Assembly (NCBI GenBank): GCA_900553125.1
Contig: USCB01000004.1
Coordinates: 17,025-81,024, forward strand
DNA: 64,000 bases
Source: an uncultured Clostridium sp.
GTDB lineage: Bacteria; Bacillota; Clostridia; TANB77; CAG-508
Direction: 5' to 3'
Below the pieces are notes generated by a model. It was not told the DNA's origin and searched no databases. It was given only the letters and a program-made list of their open reading frames with translations. Every line of letters starts with the position of its first letter. The first letter of the stretch is position 1. The translations under genes and the position numbers were made by a program. Below, one piece after another: positions 25,816 through 34,435 of this stretch.

Positions 25816-26022
25816 CTACTTATTATTAGTTTTATATTCTTCTCCCTCTTCTGCTACCATATTTAAATCATAACTTTCTTCCTCATCATTAACCTTATAC
25901 TCAAATTCATCATCATTTTTATCAGCAGTTCCAAGTCCAAAATATTTTTCAAAAAACTTCTTAACTTTAACTATAATATTTTCTTTTTTCTCTGCCCTAT
26001 TACCTCCGCCAAATCTTCTCAT
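25816..26022 (-). CDS. Small acidic protein, unknown function
   Basis: A 68-residue frame with a basic first half (RRFGGGNRAEKKENIIVKVKK) and a very acidic second half (DKNDDEFEYKVNDEEESYD). No family is recognised. ATG 26022 has no clear ribosome binding site. The frame stays open upstream past the end of the methylase fragment, so the true start or reality of the gene is uncertain. It may be a remnant. Confidence 0.4.
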   Translation of the reverse strand: MRRFGGGNRAEKKENIIVKVKKFFEKYFGLGTADKNDDEFEYKVNDEEESYDLNMVAEEGEEYKTNNK

Positions 26023-26039
26023 ATGTGGTAATATTTTTT

Positions 26040-26315
26040 CTATATCTGTTCCATTTGTTTTAACTTGTCCATCTCTTTTCTAATTGTTTCTGCCTCTTCA
26101 TCTGATAATTTTGCATAATCGAAGTTAGTATCTCCTGCTTTTCTTTCGCATTCATTTATGTAATTAGTCATATTTTCTGATATATATCTATAGAACATTA
26201 TTCCTAATATGTATTGTTTAAAATCCCAACCATCAACTGATCCTCTTAAATCATCCGCTATTGACCATATTGCTTTGTGCAATTCTTCTCTTTCTCTTAT
26301 ATTTCTATTTTCCAT
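26040..26315 (-). pseudogene. N-terminal fragment of a type I methylase (HsdM)
   Basis: The 91-residue product (REREELHKAIWSIADDLRGS, then GWDFKQYILGIMFYRYISEN) matches the helical N-terminal domain of type I modification subunits and stops before any SAM-binding or NPPY-type motif. It has a good ribosome binding site (GGAGG). Its sequence is unlike the complete HsdM at 43.5-45.0 kb, which starts with a different N-terminal type. It is therefore probably the relic of a second system rather than a piece of that locus. It could also be a functional small protein, which I consider less likely. Confidence 0.75.
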
Positions 26316-26362
26316 AAGTTTCCTCCGTTAAATCTAATTGTTCTATTTACTTTATATACTTT

Positions 26363-27079
26363 TTAACAAAAAAATTCTATTTCCCTCCTGCTCAAATATC
26401 TCCACTCTCCTAGCTTCAAATCTTTAACATCCAAATTTCCAATTTTACACCTATGTAAAGCCAAAACTTTCATTCCAATAGCATCACACATTTTTCTAAC
26501 CTGCCTATTTTTTCCCTCATGAATTGTAATTTGAACTCTTGATATTCTCTTTTCCTCATCAATCTTCAAAATTTTAACTTTTGCTGGTTTTGTAACATAT
26601 CCATCATCTATTTCCACACCATTTTTTAAATTCTCAATTCCCTCTTTAGTTACAATTCCCTTTAATGTAACATTATAGGTTTTATCAATTTCGTGGCTTG
26701 GATGTGTAAGTTTATTAACAAATTCTCCGTCATTTGTTAAAATCAAAGCCCCTGATGTGTACATATCCAATCTTCCTACTGGAACAATTCTTTTATTTAC
26801 TTTTACTAAATCAAGTACCATATCTCTTCCAAATTGTTCTTTAACAGTTGTTACATATCCAATTGGTTTATTTAATAATATATATATTTTCTCATCATCT
26901 AGTTTAACTATTTTTCCATTATATCTAACATCATCTTCATTCGGTTTTACCTTTGTCCCTAATTCTGTTACAACTACACCATTGACCTCAACTTTTCCAT
27001 CTAAGATTAATTCCTCACATTTCCTTCTTGATGCTACCCCACATGATGCTAAATATTTTTGTAATCTCATTTCTTCCAT
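26363..27079 (-). CDS. rluB: Pseudouridine synthase, RsuA/RluB family
   Basis: Isomerises a uridine in rRNA to pseudouridine (23S position 2605 for RluB). The 238-residue protein has an N-terminal S4 domain (MRLQKYLASCGVASRRKCEE), KPIGYVTT, and the catalytic Asp in VGRLDMYTSGALILTNDGE, followed by IHEGKNRQVRKM. The start ATG at 27079 directly follows the rluD stop codon; a second ATG three codons on (MRLQ) is also possible. The assignment to RluB over RsuA or RluE is by general likeness. Confidence 0.92.
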   Translation of the reverse strand: MEEMRLQKYLASCGVASRRKCEELILDGKVEVNGVVVTELGTKVKPNEDDVRYNGKIVKLDDEKIYILLNKPIGYVTTVKEQFGRDMVLDLVKVNKRIVPVGRLDMYTSGALILTNDGEFVNKLTHPSHEIDKTYNVTLKGIVTKEGIENLKNGVEIDDGYVTKPAKVKILKIDEEKRISRVQITIHEGKNRQVRKMCDAIGMKVLALHRCKIGNLDVKDLKLGEWRYLSRREIEFFC

Positions 27080-28000
27080 CTATTTTTCCTCTTCCAATTC
27101 TTTTATAATATTTCTTAAATACTCAGGAATTTCTGCCTCTAAACTTATTTTTTTATTAGTTATAGGATGTAAAAATTCTAGTTTCCATGCATGTAAACAT
27201 TGTCCACTTATATTCCACTCATTTTTGCCATTTGAATACACCTCATCTCCAATTATTGGATAGCCAATATATGACAAATGTACTCTTATTTGATGAGTTC
27301 TACCTGTTTCAAGGTTTATTTGTAATAAAGTATATTTATTTTTATATCTTCCTAAAACTTTAAAATGCGTAATAGCCTCTTTTCCCTCTTTATCAACCGC
27401 CATTTTTTTTCTATCTTTTTTACTTCTTGCAATCGGCATATTTATTGTTGCCTCATTCTCTTTTATAATTCCTCTAACCAATGCAAGATATGTTTTTTTA
27501 ACTTCATGATTTTTAAGTTGTTCACTTAAATTTATATGTGCCTTATCATTTTTAGCTACTATTATCGCTCCTGATGTATCTTTATCAAGCCTATGAACAA
27601 TACCTGGTCTTATTTCTCCACCAATTCCTGAAAGTGAATCTTTGCACAAACTCATTACCGCATTTACAAGTGTACCATCAGGATTTCCATTTGCTGGATG
27701 AACCACCATTCCTTTTGGTTTATTTATTACTATAATATCTTTATCTTCATATATTACTTCCAAAGGGATATCTTGTGCTTTTAAATTTATTTCTTTTGCC
27801 TCTGGCACAGATATTTCAATTTCATCATTTAACTTCAATTTATAAGAATATTTTGTTTTTTTATTATTAACTTTTATATTTTCATTTTCTATCAATTTTT
27901 GAACCATGCTTCTTGAAATATCTTTTTGAACATTTGGTATAAAACCATCCACTCTTTTTCCTACATTTTCCTCATTTACTATTATTTTTTTTATATTCAT
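27080..28000 (-). CDS. rluD: Pseudouridine synthase, RluA/RluD family
   Basis: Modifies uridines in 23S rRNA helix 69 if orthologous to RluD. The protein (about 306 residues from ATG 28000, behind AAAGGGG) has an S4 domain (RVDGFIPNVQKDISRSMVQ), VINKPKGMVVHPANG, and the catalytic Asp in PGIVHRLDKDTSGAIIVAK. GRTHQIRVHLSYIGYPIIGD closes the core. It overlaps the 3' end of the lspA-like gene by 29 bp, keeping the lspA-rluD order seen throughout Firmicutes. Confidence 0.94.
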   Translation of the reverse strand: MNIKKIIVNEENVGKRVDGFIPNVQKDISRSMVQKLIENENIKVNNKKTKYSYKLKLNDEIEISVPEAKEINLKAQDIPLEVIYEDKDIIVINKPKGMVVHPANGNPDGTLVNAVMSLCKDSLSGIGGEIRPGIVHRLDKDTSGAIIVAKNDKAHINLSEQLKNHEVKKTYLALVRGIIKENEATINMPIARSKKDRKKMAVDKEGKEAITHFKVLGRYKNKYTLLQINLETGRTHQIRVHLSYIGYPIIGDEVYSNGKNEWNISGQCLHAWKLEFLHPITNKKISLEAEIPEYLRNIIKELEEEK

Positions 28001-28424
28001 TTTTTGTCCCCTTTTTTCTCTCATTTAATATTTTTACCGTATTTTTTGCCAAAATAATCGCAAATCCAATCCATGAAATCAATATATATACATATGCTAA
28101 ATTTAAGCTAATCGAATTTCCAATTTGTATAAATGTTATTATATTTTTATTCCAAATTCTATCTATCAAATTACCTATTGCTCCTGATACTGCTAGAATT
28201 AATATTATTCTTGTATCTTGTTTTATGAAAGTATTTTCATTTGATATATATCTTAGTATTAATATTGTTATTATAATCGTCAATAAAATATTAGATATAT
28301 TACTTTCTTTTTCAGCACCAGTTAGCACATTCCATCCATTTATATATGCAATAATCTTAGTTATTTGGTCAAATAGTAATGCAAGCACAAAAATTATTAT
28401 CAATATCTTTTTATTTTTTTTCAT
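27972..28424 (-). CDS. LspA-like membrane protein lacking both catalytic Asp residues
   Basis: By position and topology this is the lipoprotein signal peptidase slot: 150 residues, four hydrophobic segments, LLFDQITKI in helix 1 and SGAIGNLIDRIWNK before helix 4. But the catalytic dyad of the family is gone. The VVDFI motif reads IITFIQI (Asp to Thr) and the FNIAD motif reads LNLAY (Asp to Tyr). The N-x-G-A-A-F/W motif in the loop after helix 1 is also not recognisable. So I expect no peptidase activity; it may be a pseudoenzyme or a diverging relic. A true LspA would have to be elsewhere in the genome. Confidence 0.8.
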   Translation of the reverse strand: MKKNKKILIIIFVLALLFDQITKIIAYINGWNVLTGAEKESNISNILLTIIITILILRYISNENTFIKQDTRIILILAVSGAIGNLIDRIWNKNIITFIQIGNSISLNLAYVYILISWIGFAIILAKNTVKILNERKKGTKNEYKKNNSK

Positions 28425-28530
28425 AAAATATTATTCCTTTCGCATAAGGCAGAACACCTAAACTATCTTCTTATGGCATTTTGCATAGTTTATTTTACTA
28501 TAAAATTAACAAAATATCAACTAATATGTG

Positions 28531-28559
28531 TTTACATTATGTATTCTTTATGATATAAT
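28531..28559 (+). promoter_or_regulatory. Sigma-A-type promoter of the DUF4364 gene
   Basis: TTTACA (28531-28536), a 17-nt spacer, then TATAAT (28554-28559). It ends 31 nt before the ATG, leaving a leader of about 25 nt with an AAGGAG ribosome binding site. Confidence 0.85.
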
Positions 28560-28590
28560 TTCCATAAATTTAATGTAAGGAGTATGTATT

Positions 28591-29142
28591 ATGGACAACA
28601 ATATGAATAAAAGTTTGGCACAAGATAAAGTTTTAATATTATATGTTCTTAACAATGTAAAAAATAATATAACAGAAAGTGACTTATTTAAATTAATTTC
28701 ACCGGTCAATAATATTAACTATTTTTACTTTAAACAAATATTAGCAGACCTTGTTGATTCTAAACTTGTTCAAACCTATACAAAAGAAGATGATACTAAT
28801 GATAAGCCTATACTTTACGAATTATCAAATGATGGAAAAAATTCTTTAAACCTTACAATAGACGTTTTACCTGGATTAGTAAAATTAAAAATAGATACAA
28901 TTTTAAAAAATGAAGTTAGAAATTTAATTAATGAAGATTCTATTATAACAGAATATATTCCCGAAAATGAGCATTCTTATACAGTAAAATGCAAAATTGT
29001 CGAAAATAATAAAACCATTTTTGAAGTACGTACCTTTGCTGGTTCTAATGAAAATGCTAAAATTATTGCTGACAATTGGAAAGAAAACGCATCTAATATC
29101 TATCCTAAAATTTTAGATTTACTTACGGGAAAAGTTGATTAA
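28591..29142 (+). CDS. DUF4364 family protein, winged-helix-like
   Basis: A 183-residue soluble protein. The first 90 residues look like a winged helix-turn-helix (DKVLILYVLNNVKNNITESDL, then ILADLVDSKLVQTY and LYELSNDGKNSL), as in PadR/MarR-like regulators. The second half is a beta-rich domain (ENEHSYTVKCKIVENN, FEVRTFAGSNENAKIIADNW). The family is widespread in Clostridia and lacks a known function; a DNA-binding role is inferred. It has its own consensus promoter and is divergent from the lspA-like gene. Confidence 0.85.
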   Translation: MDNNMNKSLAQDKVLILYVLNNVKNNITESDLFKLISPVNNINYFYFKQILADLVDSKLVQTYTKEDDTNDKPILYELSNDGKNSLNLTIDVLPGLVKLKIDTILKNEVRNLINEDSIITEYIPENEHSYTVKCKIVENNKTIFEVRTFAGSNENAKIIADNWKENASNIYPKILDLLTGKVD

Positions 29143-29156
29143 AATTGAAAAAACTC

Positions 29157-29185
29157 TTGACAAACCCCAAAAAACTGAGTATAAT
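29157..29185 (+). promoter_or_regulatory. Consensus promoter of the tRNA-Met gene
   Basis: A perfect TTGACA (29157-29162) and a perfect TATAAT (29180-29185) are 17 nt apart, 11 nt before the first base of the tRNA. It begins 15 nt after the DUF4364 stop codon. Confidence 0.92.
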
Positions 29186-29196
29186 AATTACGTCAT

Positions 29197-29273
29197 GGCG
29201 AAGTAGCTCAGTTGGCTAGAGCACGCGGTTCATACCCGCGGTGTCGAGAGTTCGAATCTCCCCTTCGCTACCA
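29197..29273 (+). tRNA. tRNA-Met (anticodon CAU)
   Basis: Full cloverleaf: acceptor GGCGAAG pairing with CTTCGCT (G-U at the first pair), a D arm with AGCTCAGTTGGCTAGAGC, an anticodon loop with CAT between GCGG and CCGC, a TTCGAAT T loop, and an encoded CCA. A GG.UA-type elongator Met is most likely; an Ile2 tRNA with lysidine cannot be excluded from sequence alone. Confidence 0.93.
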
Positions 29274-29279
29274 TTATTT

Positions 29280-29312
29280 AAAGAGGTCTTTATAAAAAAG
29301 ACCTCTTTTTTA
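29280..29312 (+). terminator. Terminator after tRNA-Met
   Basis: AAGAGGTCTTT pairs with AAGACCTCTT and is followed by a run of six T. It lies 7 nt after the tRNA CCA end. Confidence 0.9.
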
Positions 29313-29324
29313 ACTTATTTCATT

Positions 29325-29525
29325 TCATTTTAATAATTCACAGATTCCGTAAATATATCCACCTACAGAACCAATGAAACTGCCAACACCACCACTTACA
29401 ACTGTATCGATGATATCCTCGCTGCATTCAAGCGAAAATATCCAACCAACCGTTGCCCCGATAATCATTCCTATAATTAAATAGAACATAATTTTCAGTA
29501 TCATTTTTTTCTTTTGTTTCTTCAT
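29325..29525 (-). CDS. Small glycine-rich membrane protein
   Basis: About 66 residues from ATG 29525, chosen because AAGGGGG lies 8 nt before it; a second ATG two codons upstream is too close. A Lys-rich start is followed by a hydrophobic helix with GxxxG-type spacing (FYLIIGMIIGATVGWIF), a short acidic loop with one Cys, and a second Gly-rich hydrophobic segment (GGVGSFIGSVGGYIYG). This resembles glycine-zipper hairpin membrane proteins. Function is unknown, and the neighbours are tRNA genes and give no clue. Confidence 0.6.
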   Translation of the reverse strand: MKKQKKKMILKIMFYLIIGMIIGATVGWIFSLECSEDIIDTVVSGGVGSFIGSVGGYIYGICELLK

Positions 29526-29804
29526 CTTCATTCCCCCTTGGTGCTTGCTATAAAAAGTTAACATGTTTCTTAGATAAATATATTATAACCTATATCAAAG
29601 CAAATTTCAACATTTTTATTATATGTTCCGTTTGGGGACGGGGAATTTTTGGTAACTTTACAAATACAAAAATAGAGAACCACTAATAGTCCACCATAAG
29701 TCTTCTGACTCCCGTACTACCTCATTTGTTTATGCAATAGCAGGGAAAGTTATTAAATATATTTATAATAAAAAATAAACAAGACCCCTAAAAGTCTTGC
29801 ATTT

Positions 29805-29879
29805 TGGCTGGGGTAGTAAGATTCGAACTTACGCATCGACGGGTCAGAGCCGCCTGCCTTACCGCTTGGCTATACCCCA
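29805..29879 (-). tRNA. tRNA-Gln (anticodon CUG)
   Basis: Read on the minus strand: acceptor TGGGGTA with TACCCCA, D arm TAGCCAAGCGGTAAGGC, anticodon loop CTCTGAC giving CTG, T loop TTCGAAT, discriminator G and encoded CCA. The U1-A72 start and TGGGGTATAGCCAAG are typical of bacterial tRNA-Gln. Confidence 0.92.
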
Positions 29880-29909
29880 ATATTAAACTTTTTGTATTAT
29901 ATAAAAAAA

Positions 29910-29945
29910 GTACATATTTTGCAAGCATTTTTCCAAAATATGTAC
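29910..29945 (-). terminator. Terminator of the Ig-like fragment gene
   Basis: GTACATATTTTG and CAAAATATGTAC form a 12-bp stem. On the minus strand a run of seven T follows; on the + strand the T run is weaker. It overlaps nothing and sits just after the frame ending at 29948. Confidence 0.85.
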
Positions 29946-29947
29946 CT

Positions 29948-30286
29948 TTATTTTATAAATACTGTTACTGTTACTGTTATTGTTTGTTTTCCCGTTTTAC
30001 TTGAATCATATCCTGAAACCATTGATGATGTTATATATATCTCTTGCTTTTCTCCACTTTGACGTGTTATAGTTATTTTTCCACCTGTTAAATTTAAACT
30101 TTCACCTTTATTATAAATCACTTTAGTTTGTGCTGTTTTTATTGTTATTCCTGTTACATTATTAGTTACAACTACGGTACAACTTGCTACTTTGTTTCCA
30201 TCTTTTGTTGTTTCTGTTATTTTAGCAGTGCTTGCAGGTTGTCCTGCACCTAAATAATCGTCCATTGTCCATCCTTCATTTGCCAT
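29948..30286 (-). CDS. Bacterial Ig-like (Big_3 type) domain fragment
   Basis: A 112-residue frame without signal peptide or anchor. Residues about 50-112 form one bacterial Ig-like domain of group 3 (VIYNKGESLNLTGGKITI, then VSGYDSSKTGKQTITVTV). The first 45 residues resemble the end of another repeat unit plus a linker. Such domains normally occur in arrays within large surface proteins. No clear ribosome binding site precedes the ATG, so this is probably the 3' remnant of a longer gene, though a GTTATAAT box upstream would allow expression. Confidence 0.6.
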   Translation of the reverse strand: MANEGWTMDDYLGAGQPASTAKITETTKDGNKVASCTVVVTNNVTGITIKTAQTKVIYNKGESLNLTGGKITITRQSGEKQEIYITSSMVSGYDSSKTGKQTITVTVTVFIK

Positions 30287-30389
30287 ATATGTAGAATATA
30301 TATTTCCTCTTTCTATTATAACGCACCTATATTTTTTTCAACAAAATAATATTACATTCATTTTACATTTTCATTACAAAGATATTACA

Positions 30390-30432
30390 AAAAGACTTTA
30401 TAATTGAAAAAATTTCAACTACAAAGTCTTTA
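30390..30432 (-). terminator. Terminator of sleB
   Basis: AAAGACTTT and AAAGTCTTT pair, helped by an inner TTGAAA/TTTCAA stem, and the minus strand continues into T-rich sequence. It begins directly after the sleB stop codon. Confidence 0.8.
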
Positions 30433-30435
30433 AAA

Positions 30436-31137
30436 TTATTTACAAAACCTATGCTTACCAATAGTAACCGTAAGAGGTCTTGACCAAATCCACTTATTAG
30501 TTGCAGTAGCCGGATTAAAATAATAAATTGCACCATAAGAAGGATCCCAACCATTAATAGCATCTTGTGCCGCCTTTTTAGCAGTACTATCAGGAGTCAT
30601 ATTAATTTGACCATCAGAAACTGCATCAAAAGCACCCGACTGATAAATCACCCCTGCAATCGTATTTGGAAAAGAACTACTCTTTACCCTATTCATAATA
30701 ACAGCACCAACCGCAACTTGTCCGACATATGGTTCTCCTCTTGCCTCTCCATATATTGCTTTTGCTATCAAATTAACATTATTAGAATTACTATTATTTG
30801 AACTACTTGATGAAGAATTTCCAGATGAATTCATAATCCCCATAGCTTTAAGTGTTTTATCTCCTGCAATTCCATCAACAGTCAATCCATTTTTCTTTTG
30901 GAATAACTTAACTGCTGCTAAAGTCTGACTACCATAAATTCCATCAACATTTCCTTTATAATATCCCCATCTTTTCAGTTTCTCCTGTATTTGCCTAACT
31001 TCACTTCCCCTTGAACCATATTTTGATAATGCCTCAACCTGGTTATACTTTGAAAAACCGAATATTGCAACAATTGCAATTAATCCTAATACAAAGCTAA
31101 ATACTGCTATCCTATGATTTAAAATCTTCTTTATCAT
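30436..31137 (-). CDS. sleB: Spore cortex-lytic enzyme SleB
   Basis: Lytic transglycosylase that degrades cortex peptidoglycan during spore germination. The 233-residue protein has an N-terminal membrane/signal segment (12-30). A PG_binding_1 domain follows (about 40-95; GSRGSEVRQIQEKLKRWGYY, VDGIAGDKTLKAMG), then a Ser/Asn linker. The C-terminal Hydrolase_2 (SleB/CwlJ) domain reads IAKAIYGEARGEPYVGQVAV (catalytic Glu) and IYYFNPATATNKW. The usual partner YpeB is not adjacent. It supports an endospore-forming host. Confidence 0.94.
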   Translation of the reverse strand: MIKKILNHRIAVFSFVLGLIAIVAIFGFSKYNQVEALSKYGSRGSEVRQIQEKLKRWGYYKGNVDGIYGSQTLAAVKLFQKKNGLTVDGIAGDKTLKAMGIMNSSGNSSSSSSNNSNSNNVNLIAKAIYGEARGEPYVGQVAVGAVIMNRVKSSSFPNTIAGVIYQSGAFDAVSDGQINMTPDSTAKKAAQDAINGWDPSYGAIYYFNPATATNKWIWSRPLTVTIGKHRFCK

Positions 31138-31209
31138 TTTTTCACAACCTCTTTTAAATAAATTTTTTATTATTTTTATCTAAAAAAGGATTTTTTATAC
31201 ATCAATTTT

Positions 31210-31253
31210 GTATTGGGGACGGTTCTTTTCGTGAAAAGAACCGTCCCCAATAC
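31210..31253. repeat. GGGGACGG palindromic repeat, holA-sleB junction
   Basis: GTATTGGGGACGGTTC arms around TTTTCGTGAAAA. On the minus strand it starts 6 nt after the holA stop codon. Confidence 0.92.
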
Positions 31254-31259
31254 GAAATA

Positions 31260-32280
31260 TCAACAATAAGCACAAAGTACAGATTCAAATCCAACCTCTA
31301 AATCAATCAAACCAATCTTATACTTATAATCTAAATCACATAATTCCTTCAAAATTCTTCTGATTTCACTAGTCTTAAAATAATTAGCTTGCATCTTATA
31401 CTTATTTACCAAAAAAGTCTGATTAGGTTTCAAATCTAAAGCATAAATTATATCCTTGTTATTCTCCAAAGCCAATTTTACCAAATACAATTTTTTAAAA
31501 TGTCCATATAAAGTTATCAAAATCTTTTGAACAGGCTCTTTTGCCATAATCAAATTTCTTAAAACCTCAATTGCAACTTTGGTATTTTTCTTTCCTAAAC
31601 TATCTGTTAAATCAAAAATAATACTTTCCATCTTTTTTATAGATAAATTATCAATATCATCTTTTGTAATTGTTCCACCTTGTCCCTCATATTCTACCAA
31701 TTTTCTTATTTCATTAATCAAATCTTGCATATCTGTTCCGCAACATTCAATAAAATAGCTTAGTGTAGGATTATCTATATTTACCTTATATGCATTTGTA
31801 ATAGCCTTTATTCTTGCCTGTATTTGAGCAGGTTTTTGATATTCAAAATTACACACAATACCATTTTTATTTATAAACTCAAGTAAATCACTTTTATCAG
31901 CCTCATCTTCTACAAATACAAGTATTACAGAATCTTTTATGTATTCAAAATTTCCCTTTAAATATTCTAATAATTTTGACCTTATACTTTGGTCATCTTT
32001 TTTAGCTTTTTTTCTTCCCTCTTTTTTGAAAAGTCCTGTATTTTTAGCAATTATAAGCTTTTTTTCAAAGCCAAAACTCGGGGTTTCTAAATCTGAAATT
32101 ATCTCTCCGAAGATTAGTATCATCGATTGTTATGTAATTTATTCCTTTTAAGCATTCTCCAAATAGACTTTTTATTTTTTTTAGCGAATTTTCTAATAGG
32201 AATTTTTCTTCTCCATATAGTAAATATAGCGATGAAATTTTTTCGCTTTTTAATTCTTTTTCTAATTCTTCTATTTTCAA
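31260..32280 (-). CDS. holA: DNA polymerase III subunit delta, one frameshift
   Basis: Clamp-loader subunit that opens the beta sliding clamp. The N-terminal piece (from ATG 32280) reads KISSLYLLYGEEKFLLENSL and NYITIDDTN; the rest, in another frame, continues GEIISDLETPSFGFEKKLII and runs to the C-terminal collar domain at 31260. Removing the C at 32109 (AATCTT-C-GGAGAG) joins them into one protein of about 339 residues, normal for HolA. The gene is essential in bacteria, so a sequence error is more likely than a true break. It has the usual N-terminal domain, weak AAA-like middle (CGTDMQDLINEIRKL) and C-terminal collar. Confidence 0.88.
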
Positions 32281-32311
32281 ATTTTTACCTCCTTGCTTAG
32301 ACTTTTTTCTG

Positions 32312-32351
32312 ATTGGGGACGGTTCTTTTCGCGAAAAGAACCGTCCCCAAT
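32312..32351. repeat. GGGGACGG palindromic repeat, debranching enzyme-holA junction
   Basis: ATTGGGGACGGTTCTTTTC and its complement; a CGCG centre. It begins 13 nt after the debranching enzyme stop codon and ends about 18 nt before the holA ribosome binding site. Confidence 0.92.
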
Positions 32352-32364
32352 ACGAAAAAAGTGC

Positions 32365-34407
32365 CTACCCAAAAATAATCCTAAACACTTCAGCCACGCT
32401 CCACCCTTGAGCAAAAGCTCCTTTAGGCAAATATGGAGACCTCGAATCATACAATTCTGAAATAGAACCAATACATCCTCCTTCATTCATTTCCTTGCTG
32501 AATGTTTTTTCTGTTTTCTTCTTAAACTCCTCAATTTTAGCAGTCAAAACTTTTTTCTTTTCTTTATCCTTTTCAAATGCTTTCATATTTCTCAAACTAT
32601 TATAATACAACCCTAAAAGCCAAGGCCAAGTAATTCCCTGATGATAACTTGCATCTCTTCTAAAGCCATCTCCCTCATATACATCAACATAATTTTTTTC
32701 TCCTTTTGCTAATGTTTTTAGACCATAATTATTTAATAATTTCTTTTCTACAACATTTATAATGTTTTCAGCTATTTCTGATGCTGGGTCCACAACAGGG
32801 TATGTTAGAGTAATCGCAAATAATTGGTTTGGTCTTATTTTACTATCTCCGACTACATCATATAAACACTTTCTTCTTCCATTATAGAATTTTTTATTAA
32901 ATGATGTTTTACATTTTTCTGCCATTGAACTATATTTTTTACTTAAAATTCTTTTTCCTATTTTTTCATATTTCTTGCTCAATACTTCCATTATTCTTAA
33001 AGCATTGTACCATAAAGCATTTATTTCAACTACTTTTCCGTTTCTAGGTGTAAATGCAAAATCTCCGTATTTTGCGTCCATCCATGTATTTTGAGTTGTT
33101 TCTGTTCCTGATGAAATTAGTCCATCATCTTCTAAGTGGATATTGTTATTGTCAAAATCTATTCCTTTTGCATAGTTTTCTATTATTAATTTTAATTTTG
33201 GATATATATCTTCTTTTATAAATTTATCATCATTTGTATATTCTAAATATTTTTGTACTTGTTCAAATAATAATAAACTACTGTCTGCACTATTATATAA
33301 CGGACTATTATCTACTTCTGAATAACCATTTGGCAATAATCCGTATTTGATGTCACGTGTACATGTAAGTAATACATCTTTTGCTATTTCATATCTTCTT
33401 GGTATTAGAGTTAATCCCTCAAATGATATTAAAGCATCTCTTCCCCAATCTAAAAACCATGGATATCCCGCAATTAATGTGTGCAGACCGAATGTCGGTC
33501 TATATACAACGAAATTATCTGCTGCTAATAAATATTCTCTTGCTAATTCGTCCTTTTCTTTTTCTTCTTTTGTTTTGTTTTCTTTTCCATTATCTATTAA
33601 TAAAGACTCATTGTAAATATTATTTATTCTTACGATTTCATTATTTATCAATGCTTTTGCATCTATTTCGTCTATATTTTCTTCCATTGAACATATAAAT
33701 GATATATCTTTATCTTCATTTGGCTCTATATCTATTTCAAAAACACCACTTACAACATGATTTTCTTCTGGATAAAATCCTCTTTTTTCCTCTTCTATAT
33801 AAAACATGTTGTAAAATGTGTCATTTATATGCTGAGTATAATTTCCTTCAGATGTTTTCATATATATAGGATGTGATATATTCTTATCTATAACCAATTT
33901 TATTTTATTTGATTTTACCTCTTGCGTAATTTCAAAATTATGGTTTGTGTTCATACTATGAAAATCTCTATAATTAAATATTGGGGCTAATTCTAATTTA
34001 GCTTTAGAATTTCCATTTCTTATTTTATAATACACTTCTACTGTATTTTTTCCATATTGCATACATATTGCCTTGGTGATTTCTGTATCTTCTACTTTAT
34101 ATTTAAATACAGGCAAAATTTCTTTACTAAAAGATTCTAAGTAATTAAATCCTTGAGATATGTAATTTTTACATACATTTGTATATAAATCATGTTTTCT
34201 TCCATCTAAAATAATACTCTCATCTAATTTTGATAAAATTAAGTATCTTCTTGCAGGAGCAGAAAGCGGACTAACTAAGAGTCCATGATACTTTCTAGTG
34301 TTTGCTCCTATTATAGTAGAAGATGCATATCCTCCGATACCATTAGTTATTATCCATTCTTTTTTTAATCCATTATCTAATCTTAGGTCTTTTTTTTCAA
34401 ATTTCAT
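32365..34407 (-). CDS. Glycogen debranching enzyme (amylo-alpha-1,6-glucosidase family)
   Basis: Hydrolyses alpha-1,6 branches left after phosphorylase action. The 680-residue protein has an N-terminal beta-sandwich domain (TNGIGGYASSTIIGANTRKY, HGLLVSPL) and a C-terminal (alpha/alpha)6 GH133-like catalytic domain. The catalytic domain has GYPWFLDWGRDALISFEGL with catalytic-type Asp residues, NALWYNALRIM and ASYHQGITWPWLLGLYYN. ATG 34407 follows GGAGG; the TTG upstream overlaps that site. It complements glgP at 8.4-10.9 kb in glycogen breakdown. It is co-oriented with yvcK and murB, which act in cell-wall and carbon metabolism. Confidence 0.93.
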   Translation of the reverse strand: MKFEKKDLRLDNGLKKEWIITNGIGGYASSTIIGANTRKYHGLLVSPLSAPARRYLILSKLDESIILDGRKHDLYTNVCKNYISQGFNYLESFSKEILPVFKYKVEDTEITKAICMQYGKNTVEVYYKIRNGNSKAKLELAPIFNYRDFHSMNTNHNFEITQEVKSNKIKLVIDKNISHPIYMKTSEGNYTQHINDTFYNMFYIEEEKRGFYPEENHVVSGVFEIDIEPNEDKDISFICSMEENIDEIDAKALINNEIVRINNIYNESLLIDNGKENKTKEEKEKDELAREYLLAADNFVVYRPTFGLHTLIAGYPWFLDWGRDALISFEGLTLIPRRYEIAKDVLLTCTRDIKYGLLPNGYSEVDNSPLYNSADSSLLLFEQVQKYLEYTNDDKFIKEDIYPKLKLIIENYAKGIDFDNNNIHLEDDGLISSGTETTQNTWMDAKYGDFAFTPRNGKVVEINALWYNALRIMEVLSKKYEKIGKRILSKKYSSMAEKCKTSFNKKFYNGRRKCLYDVVGDSKIRPNQLFAITLTYPVVDPASEIAENIINVVEKKLLNNYGLKTLAKGEKNYVDVYEGDGFRRDASYHQGITWPWLLGLYYNSLRNMKAFEKDKEKKKVLTAKIEEFKKKTEKTFSKEMNEGGCIGSISELYDSRSPYLPKGAFAQGWSVAEVFRIIFG

Positions 34408-34435
34408 TCGTATTTCCTCCAATTATTTAATCCAT

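Noticed and set aside
32277..32486. Small frame containing FREKNRPQ
   Set aside because: It is a read-through of the palindromic repeat and the antisense/other frame of the debranching enzyme, with no ribosome binding site.
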